Part shown: positions 29,017 to 39,347 of the stretch, piece after piece
How positions within the stretch are numbered: position 1 is the stretch's first letter
How the letters are laid out: each line of letters begins with the position of its first letter
Origin: Symbiodinium natans
Lineage: Eukaryota > Sar > Dinophyceae > Suessiales > Symbiodiniaceae
Direction of reading: 5' to 3'
Assembly (NCBI GenBank): GCA_905221605.1
Contig: CAJNDS010000176.1
Span: forward strand, 124,001-188,000
DNA length: 64,000 nucleotides
Notes under the pieces: generated by a model
The model's database searches: none
The model's input: only the letters and a program-made list of their open reading frames with translations
What the model was told of the DNA's origin: nothing
Position numbers and translations under genes: made by a program

Positions 29017-29145
29017 GGCATCCTCGAGCTGACGCCCGGTGAGGTGGCCCTCCCCGGGCGGAAGCTCCCGAAGTCCGGCAGCATCCATGTGGTGGGCGAA
29101 GTGCCGAGGACAGGGCCCTCCGAGGCCCCCAAACCAGGGTTTGAG
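29017..29145 (+). CDS. Strong exon, C2-like beta strands
   Basis: It reads ACGILELTPGEVALPGRKLP, then KSGSIHVVGEVPRTGPSEAP. Highly coding-like. 'ILEL...G.V.L..RKL..SG.I.V.GEV' suggests a beta sandwich, perhaps C2-like. The donor is not clear. Confidence 0.48.
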
Positions 29146-29298
29146 GGCTTCTTTCTATTAACTTTCTATCATCAACGTCATTGATGCATGGGTGATTCTT
29201 CTAAGACTCCGGGTCCCTCATTTCGGGTTGGGGGAGGGGGTTTGGGGGTAGACCTTGTTCTGGGTAGCCAAAGTCGCGGTGCCTGGAAGGATTGTTAG

Positions 29299-29505
29299 GT
29301 GATGGGGTTTCCCGGTCATCGCCAAGTTAAATGGAAGAACGCTGCAGAGATTCCCAGCTCATGTCATGAACGGATCATGCTCGCAGGACTTGTGCAGGCT
29401 CCGTACTTCAAGGTGTCGGCGGCGCGGTATCTCGTCCCAAATGCATTGCTTGGGGGCCTAGAATTCGCATCCTGCGCCTGCAGGAAAGCAGACATGATAA
29501 AATAG
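29299..29505 (+). CDS. Candidate exon
   Basis: It ends LAGLVQAPYFKVSAARYLVP, NALLGGLEFASCACRKADMI, then TAG at 29503. The last 45 codons read as real protein; the N-terminal part is uncertain. Confidence 0.38.
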   Translation: MMGFPGHRQVKWKNAAEIPSSCHERIMLAGLVQAPYFKVSAARYLVPNALLGGLEFASCACRKADMIK

Positions 29506-29593
29506 GAACATCTAGCAGCCTAGCGGGAAGGAGGCAGCTTAGCAGCCTGCAGTGACCACAATTGACCACGCTTAATTGTGATGTTGATCCCAG

Positions 29594-29683
29594 GTTGGCA
29601 TGGCAGTGGATGGGACTATGCCTGACACATACCTCTCGCAGGTTCTCGTTGTGGGGTCATGTCCTGCACGGCGCACGACATGA
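29594..29683 (+). CDS. Candidate exon
   Basis: After GATCCCAG|G it reads GMAVDGTMPDTYLSQVLVVG, then SCPARRTT. Good acceptor; product unknown. Confidence 0.36.
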   Translation, partial: VGMAVDGTMPDTYLSQVLVVGSCPARRTT

Positions 29684-29980
29684 TCGAAGCCTGCAGATTT
29701 GTAGAGCGTGACCGAACGGTTTCAGGAAGAACAGAGAAGCGCAAGGGGTTAGCAAAGAGATAAAACGTAAGGAGAAACACCATTAATTAATCAGCATGCA
29801 TCGTCATGTGATAGCAAGGAGGACGAAGCCTGAAATCCAGCCTGAGAGGCGTGGATGTGGGATCGTGCCCTTACCCAGGACGAGTGCCTCGGCCCGCAAT
29901 GCCAGCATGCACCGTCGAACTGAAGCTTTCCCTTGTGCAGTGCTCAAAGGCTGATGGCACTTCATCTGGGCACGAGGCCA

Positions 29981-30091
29981 GCATGGGGGTGTACGACAAG
30001 AGGGGACCTTTAACATAGGCCCCCAAATAGTAGGATTCCTTTTTAATAAGGACCCCAATAAGGTACCCCTATTTTCGTAAACTCCCATATG
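29981..30091. mobile_element. Family-C element (C4)
   Basis: ATGGGGGTGTACGACAAGAG at the left pairs with ATTTTCGTAAACTCCCATAT at the right. Internal AAATAGTAGGATTCC and AATAAGGACCCCAATAAGGT are shared with C1 and C3. Confidence 0.6.
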
Positions 30092-30919
30092 CGGAGAGGG
30101 ATACCGGCTACCTGACAGTAAGCAATGTTTTGAACCTCGGTGCTGGGAAGCCTTTGAAGGACACGCTACCACCGAGACTATCAGATCACCGTGCAGAACC
30201 TGGCTGTCGTTCGCCCTGGCGCTGAGATCGCTGCGAGCGGGTGCTGGCCTCAGCATGCATCTGCCCACTTAGGCCACTCGGTGGGCATGTGCAATAGGGG
30301 TGCCGCCAAAAAACTCTGATCCTTTCTTCCGAGACTCCGCCCAAGACAAGATGCATATACACATGCACATGTATACATATTTCTATATCTATATATATAT
30401 ATATATGTATACATATACATTTACGTGTAAATTTATGTTTATGTACCCTAATGTTTTTGGGCAGAGCCTTGACATCCTTTCTCACAATATCGTCAATATG
30501 TGGTCCCTGTAACCCCCCCCCAACCGGCACACATCCCGCGCATCTGTGCTTGCGGTAGTCCTTCAAGCCGTCCCTGGACCCACAACCCTGAACGCTGACC
30601 CCTTAAAGGAATAGCAGGCCATCAACTTCCGAAACCCTACAAACCCGAAAACATCCGCCTATATTAACCCTCTAAATCCCACAGACCCTGCAAAACCCTA
30701 AACCCTTAAACCCGAAACCCTAAACCCTAAACCCTAAACCCTATCAAACCCTAAACCCTAAGCCCAACTCACGACCTCAGGATCCTTCAATGCAGCCAAC
30801 CCGGCTGCGAGGCCTCAGTGGCCTTGAGTGGCCTCCCCACGAACGCGGATGCAAGGTGCGGACCCTAGCCGCATGGGTTTGGGGTTTACAGTTTACGGTT
30901 TAGGGTTTAGGGCTTAGGG

Positions 30920-31290
30920 TTTAAGATATAACTACTACTATTTGCTTAAGAACCCCAAAAAATTAAAAGATTACTCCCTATATTACCCTTATACGGAAGA
31001 ATATTGTTTGTTTTTTGGGGGGGTTCTGAAGCACTTGGTAGACTATAAGATACAAAATAGATTATAGCAAAGACAAATATGCTTGAGTTGTATGTTTATA
31101 CCCATAATTAACTATAGTTATAAGAGAAGATAGTAAATTGTACTCCTACATTCATTACATATATGTATTTGTATATGGGCCGTTTCATACAAAAGGCGGT
31201 GTATAGAGTGTTGTCTGCAGTAGATCTCGTATATACAATGTATACATGTGCACATATAGAGTTATATTTTTCTTGACCTTAAAGTAGCCT
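30920..31290. other. AT-rich stretch without recognised gene
   Basis: About 370 bp of AT-rich unique sequence with short TATA and TACATA runs. No exon or repeat family recognised. Confidence 0.5.
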
Positions 31291-31360
31291 TAAAGTGAAC
31301 AATCGACGACAAACAAAGAGAGGGTACAGCCACCATCATTCTTGTATTTTGGGGGTCCAG

Positions 31361-31511
31361 GTACGCTGTATCTTACGCAAGGTTTGCGCCGCACAAAGTA
31401 GCCACATCCTTGGCATTCTCATGGATGGACGACCTGCAATATCAACTCTCTGCCGCCTTCGCGTCTGTGCCTGGAGAAAAAAATCATCATCCAGATAACA
31501 TGGGCAAGTGA
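31361..31511 (+). CDS. Strong exon
   Basis: After GGGGTCCAG|G it reads YAVSYARFAPHKVATSLAFS, then WMDDLQYQLSAAFASVPGEK and NHHPDNMGK. Preferred over the overlapping ATG frame at 31295. Function unknown. Confidence 0.45.
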
Positions 31512-31676
31512 AGGAGGTTTGGGGTGTCCGGCTGCCGCGCGATGATGTGGGAGTCCTGATGACGGTTGCAAGGTAGGATGCTATGAAACCCTAAACCCTA
31601 AACCCTAAGTCTGGGGTGTCAGAAGGTTGGGTGATATCGGTGGTCAAACTTGAGCTGCAAGGTGCTACCTGACATT

Positions 31677-31770
31677 TGGTGTGGCCATGACAGACTTCAG
31701 TGGCCCCGAAGAGGTCGTGACGTACATCGCGCACCTTGCTCTGAAATAGGGATTGCCCAAGTAGGGCTTG
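31677..31770 (+). CDS. Candidate exon
   Basis: It reads CYLTFGVAMTDFSGPEEVVT then YIAHLALK. A plausible beta-strand segment of a larger extracellular protein; limits uncertain. Confidence 0.35.
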
Positions 31771-31790
31771 AGTAGAACTGTGGCAGAACC

Positions 31791-31890
31791 CGTGGGACAG
31801 CCAAGGATTGATGGTGCAAATGTCGTGGAGATGTGCAACCCTCAAGTGGACGGCGATCCAGACAACAGGTGCCTTGTCAAGACATTTCAA
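31791..31890 (+). CDS. Candidate exon
   Basis: It reads EPVGQPRIDGANVVEMCNPQ then VDGDPDNRCLVK. Acidic and Cys-containing, following 31677 on the same strand. Confidence 0.33.
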
Positions 31891-32410
31891 CTTGCAGGCT
31901 TCTGGAGATCAATGGTGGAGTCACTCTGAAATTGCCAGTCATCCTGTGCAAATGTCATTGCTTCAGAGGTATTACTGCGCCGACAAGCTGGATGTGTCGG
32001 ACTTTTTGCTTCGTGGATTCTTGCCTAGCAAGCTCCTGTGGCATGGAATAGCCTCCGACATGGATGCGCCATCTGTACAGCTGTTACAATCACACCGAGC
32101 ACCGAATTCCTCCAACAGCCTCCGACCTTTGACCCCGAGCTTCAGCACTGCCGAGGTGGCTTCCTTCAGGATGGCGAGGTCGTGATATCAGCGCATCTTG
32201 ACTGGGCGTTAGGGCTCTTAGCTCTTGGCCCCACGGGTCTACTAGTAGGGCCAAGTTTTAGGGACTCATGCGCGTCGAATCCCCCGATTGCCCCCGCCCC
32301 CCGCCCCCCCCCACGGCAAGTTCGCCAGCCCACGCACAGTGAGCAGTCTTAAGACTCGTAAATAAACCCTAAACCCAAAACCCTAAACCCTGAACCTCTT
32401 TGCTGACAGG

Positions 32411-32793
32411 AAGCTGTCTCCGGAGGTCGACATACTCGAGCTCCCTGGACAGCGACAAGAGGTCATCAGTTTAGCTGGTTCTTACGCTTCACTTTCTCTC
32501 GGTCTGCAATTTCGGGAGCGACCTTCGCAGATTTCTCTCAGACGGCTTCTGCAACCATGCTCCATTTTTCGTAGTGCTTGCTTTGAGGTTTCGCTTTCAA
32601 AACCGCTGGATGCTGTACGCGGAGGCAGGGTGAAGCCGGGGTATGTTCAACTGTTGAAGCAATGGACATGTCGTAGCCAAATTTGCGGCTGGCAGTGTGA
32701 TGGTGTGTGCGTGTGCCTATTCCTGTGCAGTGTTCAGCACACATGCCCTAATTCCTACACCCTCAACCCTTACACCCTGCGACGAATTGTCTA
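32411..32793 (+). CDS. Long Met-free open frame (likely exon at its 5' part)
   Basis: After GCTGACAG| the frame reads KLSPEVDILELPGQRQEVIS, then LAGSYASLSLGLQFRERPSQ and ISLRRLLQPCSIFRSACFEV; it stays open about 128 codons with no Met. The acceptor follows a CCCTAAA array. The Cys-rich tail may be intron. Confidence 0.4.
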
Positions 32794-33362
32794 AACGCCA
32801 GGAACCCTAAATCTGCTTCAGCTTCAGGGACTAGCAGGCAGCATGGACTCAAGACCCCCATGTGTCTAGTCACGATCTTCTTGAGAACTATTTTGTGTGT
32901 GTGTGCTTAAGCACAAACATGCATACAGACACCGTTCTAGCAGGTATCGAAGTAGGGCCAACAGTGGTTCGTATAGAAGCCCTGAGATTCAGGCGTAGGA
33001 TCTTCGGTTTCTATAAGTACTTGCACCAGAAGCCCCACCCCCTTGAAAACACCCGAAGCCCCAACTCAGGACCCGGCGTCCGAACGAACCCAGCACCTTA
33101 CAGTCATCGTGGTTGGGGTGTCGGGTTTCGGGTATGAGCACACCCTAAGCCCTAAACCCGGCACCTGATTCTGAGTCTTCTCAAGACGGTGAGGTGCAGA
33201 TCCTTTGTGTCGGCGGTGTGGTGAGCAATGACCCATTGCCAGAGTCGGCCATCAAGATCGAACCTGAGGCCAGCTCTCTTCGACCAAAAAAATATAGATA
33301 TACACATGTATACATGTCCTTTTTTTGTTGATATTTGTATTTATTGCTCTTGCATTTTGGAG

Positions 33363-34008
33363 ATGGCAGAATATCTCTCACTCTACCCACTCCTTCCAGA
33401 AAGTGTGAGTGCGAAGCATCTTGCAGCCAGCCCTTCTATTGTGCCCTGGGACGGGCGACTCGAAAACACTTGCGGCAAATGTGATCATCCGCGAACATCA
33501 CATGGCAGACATGACTTGAGCTCACCGATGACAGAGGTCACTCACATCCTTGCTGCAGCTGCCAATGTGCAAGGCTGGAGACAGAGGGTTTCAATACTTA
33601 CTGTTGCTTAGTAGGGAATGGGAATAAGAGCCATATACAATCCCTTTAGAGGGTAAGTAGGGGATATGTGGTACCTTATTCCCCCATTCCCTACTAGCCA
33701 ACAGTAAGAATGGGAAGAGCGGAGGGAGCCTCTGCAGAACTGGCCAGTTGAACATGCCGAGCCGATTGCCAGGTGAGGGTTCCAAAGGCTCGCTCCGCTT
33801 CTACGACAAGAGCAACGGTCACATGCTTGCACTCAGCGGGGTGCCTTTAAATCGGCTGCGTGTTGTTTTGCGGAATGCGCCGTGCTCAAGGTCCACTGCC
33901 TATGAAGCTGCAACCACCATACCGCTATCTTTTAGGTCCTACAGTCCTAGGTGTCTTCTGCGTATGGCACGAGAGTCTTTCACAAGCCTGCCGCAGCTGT
34001 TTTGCTGA
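33363..34008 (+). CDS. Candidate two-exon gene split by element E
   Basis: Exon 33363-33610 reads MAEYLSLYPLLPESVSAKHL, then LENTCGKCDHPRTSHGRHDL and THILAAAANVQGWRQRVSIL. Exon 33705-34008 reads KNGKSGGSLCRTGQLNMPSR, then GSLRFYDKSNGHMLALSGVP and SYSPRCLLRMARESF, to TGA. With GTAGGG as donor and CCAACAG as acceptor the join is in frame: 552 nt, 183 residues. A CGKCDHP zinc-ribbon-like knuckle is visible. Other splice choices exist, and the start could be upstream. Confidence 0.45.
33597..33708. mobile_element. Family-E inverted-repeat element acting as an intron
   Basis: CTTACTGTTGCTTAGTAGGG and its partner CCCTACTAGCCAACAGTAAG form about 33 bp of near-perfect terminal inverted repeat (continuing AATGGGAATAAG / CTTATTCCCCCATT). 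GT and AG splice sites lie inside the repeats. Confidence 0.7.
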
Positions 34009-34754
34009 GTATCAGGCTTTTCTGTGAAGCCGATCATCGGTGATGCCAGCACCCGCGCCTTGAGGGCTGCGCGCTCAGAGGTTCTCACTTTCAATTCTGA
34101 GTCAACATGCGGGGCTCCAACGACTTTCCAGCGTTCAGCTCTGCAGGGGCAGCACGCGCTTTAGGCCAAGAACCGCGCTCTCGTGTAGACTCAGTGTAGA
34201 CACATGGGTTGCCCGCTGGGGTTGGGGACGCTGTAGTGTTCAACAAAATTGCGCTCTCCCCTAGGTCCCGTGTGCATTTTTCAACGCTTCAGTCGGTTGG
34301 TGTCGAGAAATCGTGGCAGGCACGCGCTTTCCTCCCCCTGGGCTCTTGGACGGCATCGTTTTTATGCATCCATTCCCGGGTGCAATCGCGCTGCCGCGAC
34401 AGTCCGCGCACGCGCCCCTCGTGTCCGAATCGGCGTCTTTGGGCCTGGGATCTGCAGCCTCCATGATCGTGACGAGCCTTCCTCATCGCTGCCGCCCTTA
34501 GCAGCACGACCGCTCCCCCTAAACCCTATACCCTATAACCCAAAACCTAAACCCTAAACCCACTACCGAAAGTAAAAAAAGAATTAATGTGTCGACTCGT
34601 GCTCCTGTGAGCGATGCTTGTTTAGCCGTGCCACCGTGGTCTTACACTGCCCGGGTCTACGGCGATATGTTCACTTTTGCTTTTTTTCTTATCACCCTTA
34701 ACCCTAAACCGCAAGCCCTAAACCCTAAACCCTTGTTTTGCATGTTTATATCGT

Positions 34755-35035
34755 ATGGTGACACTTGTCAGCCTTCAATCCTCAAGGCCAGAGGCGCCAC
34801 CTGCGTTGCGTTGGTGCGAACGAGCAGCTAATGCGAGCTGTGCTGAGGTGGATGCAGAAGCAATATACCCCGAGGGGCAATTCTGGGCATTTGTGGTCAA
34901 CCGGTCGGTGGCGGCTGCTCTCCAGAGACATGGCAGCAGCTTTGCCCTCCCCGGCGGGAGGTTGTTGGATTCAGGTCTGTCAGTTGCCATCTGGCACTAT
35001 TGCCTGAGATCCCACGCTCTCATGGCCCAGCCCTA
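34755..35035 (+). CDS. Strong exon
   Basis: It reads EAPPALRWCERAANASCAEV, then DAEAIYPEGQFWAFVVNRSV and AAALQRHGSSFALPGGRLLD. Very coding-like codon use over about 80 codons. The acceptor is probably CTTGTCAG or CCTCAAG. NAS and NRS sequons suggest an extracellular protein. Other frames are shadows. Confidence 0.5.
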
Positions 35036-35036
35036 A

Positions 35037-35141
35037 GCTTGAAGCGTGGGGCTCTGCGTCAAGGTTCCAGGACATCTACGAGGGCACGCGCTTCGTCTGC
35101 ACTGCCTGTTTCCTTCGCATTCACATGTACTACTTGTAATC
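35037..35141 (+). CDS. Candidate exon
   Basis: It reads LEAWGSASRFQDIYEGTRFV then CTACFLRIHMYYL and TAA. Follows directly on 34755-35035 after CCCTAAG|, so possibly a tiny or skipped intron. Confidence 0.4.
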
Positions 35142-35239
35142 GTGTCAGTTGGTCTTCAAGTCGTGTCAGGGTTTCAGGGTTTAAGGCTCCGAGAGCTCTA
35201 GTTAGCCGTTGCAATGTTGTCCTGAGTCGGAGTCGGGGC

Positions 35240-35540
35240 ATCTTCCGGAACAGGCTCTTATACCCTAGAACCCCTTAAAAAGGCTCCTTCATAGGGTTGA
35301 TTTCGGGGTTTGTAGGGCCTAGGAGCCCATCATGGTTCTATTCGAAGAAGGCCCTTTATAGTATAAAGGTAGGGTTGATTATAGTCCATCACTGGTTATT
35401 CGACCCTACAACCCCCTCAAAGGCCCTTTATAGGGTTGATTATCGTCCATCACTGGTTATTCTACCCTACAACCCCCTGAAAAGGCCCATTATAGGGTTG
35501 ATTATCGTCCATCACTGGTTTGTAGAATGGTCACAGATGC
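35240..35540. mobile_element. Family-B element cluster with about 61 bp tandem repeat (B4)
   Basis: A B copy (GGAACAGGCTCTTATACCC to AGCCCATCATGG) is followed by direct units GATTATCGTCCATCACTGGT...TATAGGGTT of about 61 bp, two full and one partial. The array is open through one + frame without being obviously protein-like. Confidence 0.65.
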
Positions 35541-36104
35541 AGTTTCCGGCCTGAGATACGCATCGCACGCCATCTGCGAAGCTCCCCATCGAGCCGCAGG
35601 GAAAAACACATTCCAGGCGCTGGATGCTATGCCTCCTTGCTCACCCTAAACCCTAAACCCTGTAAAGTTGCAGTCTTGAAGAGCCGTAGAGTGATACACC
35701 CAGAATCTTGCAGGATTTTGCCATTGACCCCTTCCTGGTGCAGTGCGATTTTGAACCTGGAATCGAGTACATGCCTCCCGACGCAAATTTGGAAAGCCCC
35801 CATGAAGATTCTGACAAATCCTTAGCAAAAACGCATCCCAAACCACGCCACTCCGACTTCAACCCACTTAACTAGCGCCTCAATGAAAGTTAGAGGAGTT
35901 CGCTGAGTTGATTCTGGACTCGTCATGTCCAGTGTGTGATAGATCAGCTCTATAGACTCAAGATGAGCATGTAGTCGCGGCCATCTACGTCCGGTCTTCC
36001 CTTGCGCGTCTCCCTGCATAGCTTGGAGCTCTTGGAAGCCTCCTCCAAGGCTAGTCGTTTACATTGACGCTGCCGCAGCGCCTTATGGTGGAGGCCCGAC
36101 ACCT

Positions 36105-36168
36105 TCTAGGGTTTAGGGTTTGGGGTTTAGGGTTTGGGGTTTAGGGTTTAGGGTTTAGGGTTTAGGAT
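36105..36168. repeat. TTTAGGG/TTTGGGG array
   Basis: About nine units of mixed TTTAGGG and TTTGGGG following CCTTCTAG. Confidence 0.88.
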
Positions 36169-36241
36169 GTGGTCGACAGCTCGAGGAGCTTTGTGGGTAG
36201 CAAAGGCTGATCGTTTCAGAGATCTCAGGTATGTCCGGTAG

Positions 36242-36471
36242 GGAACCACGGATCCTGAAATCAAGCCCTCTCAAATCTATATCCCCTTTGGGAATCATTC
36301 TTTATTTCGGTTTACATAAACCCCAAGAGGATATTGAAGATATTGTTTTTTTAAGGTTCTAAAGGGGAGTATAGAAATGCATCCCGCCGGACTTCCACCA
36401 GGTGAGCAAGTGAACCTGCCCTTCGTGGGGCGCTTTCCGGACGAAGTCTCCTTGGTGCCCGGCATTTTAGG
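36242..36471 (+). CDS. Exon interrupted by a second family-F introner
   Basis: Part 1 (after CCGGTAG) reads GTTDPEIKPSQ and enters the element. Part 2 reads MHPAGLPPGEQVNLPFVGRF, then PDEVSLVPGIL, to GG|GTTTAGGG. Collapsing the 4 bp duplication AAAT gives one continuous frame, so the exon existed before the insertion. The donor would be GG|GAATCA (GA type), the acceptor GGGGAG|TATAG. The C-terminal donor again lies at a TTTAGGG array. Confidence 0.55.
36277..36374. mobile_element. Family-F introner (F2)
   Basis: CTATATCCCCTTT ... AAAGGGGAGTATAG flanked by AAAT on both sides (36273-36276, 36375-36378). It shares AAACCCCAAGAGGATATTGA and TTAAGGTTCTAA-type blocks with F1 at 18911. Confidence 0.75.
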
Positions 36472-36526
36472 GTTTAGGGTTTAGGGTTTAGGGTTTAGGG
36501 TTTAGGGTTTAGGGTTTAGGGTTTAG
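36472..36526. repeat. TTTAGGG array at a donor
   Basis: Seven to eight perfect units beginning at the end of the 36242 exon. Confidence 0.9.
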
Positions 36527-36826
36527 GTTGTTGGATCCCTATTAGGATACGGCACCTAGTATTTAGGGTACCCCAAAAGGGATTATAACTTTGACAACCA
36601 TCCATATGGTCCTCGATGTTGACACACTGACGGGCAGCAGTGAAGACTCGATGCTCGTGCAGAGCCATATTCCCAAGCAAAGAGTTTCAAAAGTTCGCTA
36701 GTCGAGGGTCTCAGGAGCCGTCTCTAGACATCTCAGTTGCCCTAAACCCTAAACCCTAAACCCTAAACCCTAAACCCTAAGCCCTAAGCCCTAAGCCCTA
36801 AGCCCTAAACCCTAAACCCCAGTCAC

Positions 36827-36946
36827 AGGTGCCTCTGCTACGTCCAAGAGCGCTGGAGTTCATGGACACAGAAAACCTGGTGGGCCGAGTCTCCCGGCAA
36901 TGAATGTGAGGTATTGGAGCATGGTCAGGCTCCTGCATGGCATGCG
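36827..36946 (+). CDS. Trp/Cys-rich exon bracketed by opposite telomere arrays
   Basis: After CAGTCACAG|G it reads CLCYVQERWSSWTQKTWWAE, then SPGNECEVLEHGQAPAWHAC, with a GTGTTAGGG donor leading into TTTAGGG repeats. CCCTAAA units precede the acceptor. Highly protein-like; probably extracellular. Confidence 0.5.
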
Positions 36947-37130
36947 TGTTAGGGTTTAGGGTTTAGGGTTTAGGGTTTAGGGTTTAGGGTTTAGGGTTTA
37001 GGATTAAGGGTTAGGGTTTAGGGGGGTTTAGGGTTTAGGATTAAGGGTTAGGGTTTAGGGTTAAAAGTCTGCTCATACTCAGCTAGCCTTGCACCATTTT
37101 CAGCACCTCTTTTGCATTGTTTCTCCTGAG

Positions 37131-37254
37131 CGGCGATGGAAGGTTTATGGGACTCTGACGATTACTTCGGCGGCTTCAGAAGTGAACTTCACTCACTACC
37201 ACGTCTACTACGGAGCCCCAGTTGAAGCAGTCGGGGTGACACCAGTTGAGGTTG
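37131..37254 (+). CDS. Exon, fibronectin-like beta module
   Basis: It reads RRWKVYGTLTITSAASEVNF, then THYHVYYGAPVEAVGVTPVE before GTTGTG. 'GTLTIT.A..E...THY.VYYG' is a rhythm typical of repeated fibronectin-III-like surface modules in protists. One copy only. Confidence 0.48.
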
Positions 37255-37374
37255 TGGTGAGGGCGGTGGCGGTGAAGGCCAGCATTCATCTAGTACCTTC
37301 TCACACTCTGTGCATCCACACCCCTGAAACTAAGCGTCTGGGAAGTTCCCTCACTTGTCTTCATCTTTCTCCAG

Positions 37375-37546
37375 TTTCCAAGTCAACGTCAACGCAGGGG
37401 TTGCGAAGCTGCTCCAACGAAGCAATGCAACTGAAGGGGAAGCCATCAATGCCATCAGAGACGTTGGATGGTGCACCTGCAAAAGTTACGAGCAATGCTT
37501 AACCGAGCTGCGCATCATTCATCTAGTTGCCCAAAGATCTTTGTAA
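37375..37546 (+). CDS. Strong exon
   Basis: After TTTCTCCAG|T it reads FQVNVNAGVAKLLQRSNATE, then GEAINAIRDVGWCTCKSYEQ and CLTELRIIHLVAQRSL to TAA. Helical with three Cys and an NAT sequon. The phase fits a phase-2 upstream exon. Confidence 0.48.
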
Positions 37547-37644
37547 CACTTCAAAACAGAGATTTTCGTTGTATTCTGTTCTGCAGATTCAGATGATTCA
37601 AAAACTTCACTTAAGGGGCCTAATTCTGCATCAGACCCTTGGTC

Positions 37645-37852
37645 GCTGCAAACCAGGGCTTTCGCATTGGCCTGGAGACGAGCAGTGCATGGGGGCATCC
37701 GGGGTAGCAGCAATCCAGAGTGAAAAGCTGCAGCGGACTCCTATGACGGAAGTGCTGCCGACTAGGCTTGGAGAGCCGCGATATAAGCTGACGATCAGAG
37801 CATCCCCGATGCAAACCGGGAAGCCTAATGGTGCACCGGCCTGTCCTTGTTA
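37645..37852 (+). CDS. Candidate exon
   Basis: It reads GRCKPGLSHWPGDEQCMGAS, then QSEKLQRTPMTEVLPTRLGE and PRYKLTIRASPMQTGKPNGA to TAA at 37850. Moderately protein-like. Confidence 0.36.
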
Positions 37853-38090
37853 AAGGGCTCTTTGTCATGCGAGGTCGCTCCTGGATTCCTTGATCCTATA
37901 TTAATATGTGAATGAAGGGTTCTTGTTGTGGGTGAATGCGAATTGAGTGGACACTTCGAGAAGCAGCGTCGTTGGCGCAGGCGCCAATCCTAGGTATGCA
38001 GCTCCGCTCGCGGGTGCATTCGCGATTGCTGCACGCAAATCTGTCCGCCAGGTTCGACTGGAAAATAACCTCTGGAATGGCGAGAGAGAG

Positions 38091-38091
<1 letters not shown>

Positions 38092-38136
<45 letters not shown>

Positions 38137-38338
38137 AGTGCGAGTTTTTAGCGAGTGCTGAGTCGCAGACGGACGGGGGCGCGCACCAGCGCGGGGGGCC
38201 ACCCCCATGCCCCAACGAAAGAAAGAAAGAAAGAAAGAGGGAGAGAGAGGGAGAGAGAGAAAGAGAGATAACACAAGCAAGACCGAGGACTCACCACGCG
38301 CCCCTGGGGCGGCCTCCCTTGGGGGGGGTCAAGCGTGT

Positions 38339-38379
<41 letters not shown>

Positions 38380-38400
38380 TGTGTGTGTGTGTGTGTGTGT
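38092..38400. repeat. (GA)n, (GAAA)n and (GT)n microsatellites
   Basis: GA runs at 38094-38132 and 38339-38380, GAAA at 38217-38240, GT at 38381-38400. They create long artificial Glu/Arg and Ser/Leu frames. Confidence 0.92.
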
Positions 38401-38704
38401 ACGTGTGCAGGGGAACTCCCTCCGCTCATTGCGGGCTGACTTAGCTACATCAAAAACAGGTTGTCACAAACGTATTCCAACGAGAGCTTTATACATCCAC
38501 TTCTACATATACGCGCCCGAACTTAAACCCTAAAAAGAGCTCTTCCTTCTCCTGTAAGGAAGCTACAGCCGCAGATGGCCAGAGGGAACTGATCCCTTCG
38601 CAATCATACCGGTCTGGATCTTATGGTATTTTGAGTGGTATGTTGTTCAACCTGGCACTCTGTGTTTCGGAATTATGGAGCATCGCGATTTTTACTTTAG
38701 CTCT

Positions 38705-38850
38705 TGCACTGTGCCAAGGTGGCTGGAGCCTATCAGTACGAGGTCCTGGTGAACACACAGCTTCTGCCAGAGTCCAGGCGGCACTCACGTCTAGAAGAGG
38801 CTCATCAAGAGCTCACCATAGCTCACCCATATACGGTTGCACCCCGGGGT
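38705..38850 (+). CDS. Candidate exon
   Basis: It reads AKVAGAYQYEVLVNTQLLPE, then SRRHSRLEEAHQELTIAHPY. Good strand-helix composition; overlapping ATG frame at 38631 is a shadow. Confidence 0.42.
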
Positions 38851-39269
38851 GTGGTTGTGGGTTGGTTTTGGGTTTAGGGTGTGAAGGCTTTTGAGTTTCT
38901 GGGGTTTTGGGCTTCGGGTTTTACTGGTTCTAGGTTTTAAGGTTTACGGTTGTTTAGGGGTTTAGGGTTTAGGGTTTTAGGGTTTAGGGTTTACGGGGTT
39001 CAGGGTTTAGGGGGTGAGGGGAGAATCGTGAAGGCTAGACCGGCAGTCCCCGCTGTGGTAGGCAAGGGGGGGGGGGGATTAAGATTTAGGGTTTAGGGTG
39101 TATAGGGTTAAGGCAGGGCAGGGGGGTTTGTTTAGGGTTGCGGATTTTATGGTTTAGGGTTTTAAGGGTTTGGGGCTTGGGCTAAGGGTTTAGGGTGGGG
39201 TCTGCGTGAGGGTTCCGGGGGGGGTGGCGGGGGGGGGGGGGTTTCCCAGGCGGGGAGGGGGCACGCACT

Positions 39270-39347
39270 TGCCGAGGATGTCAACACCTTCCTGGTCTTC
39301 TGCAAGAATTCTTATGGGGAAGACACTCAGCTGCCAAAATAGAGCTG
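39270..39347 (+). CDS. Short candidate exon
   Basis: It reads HALAEDVNTFLVFCKNSYGE then DTQLPK. 'FLVFCKNSYGE' looks like a beta strand and turn of an Ig/FN3-type fold. Confidence 0.38.

Noticed and set aside
37901-38533. Several long frames on both strands
   Set aside because: Their length comes from GA, GAAA and GT microsatellites.
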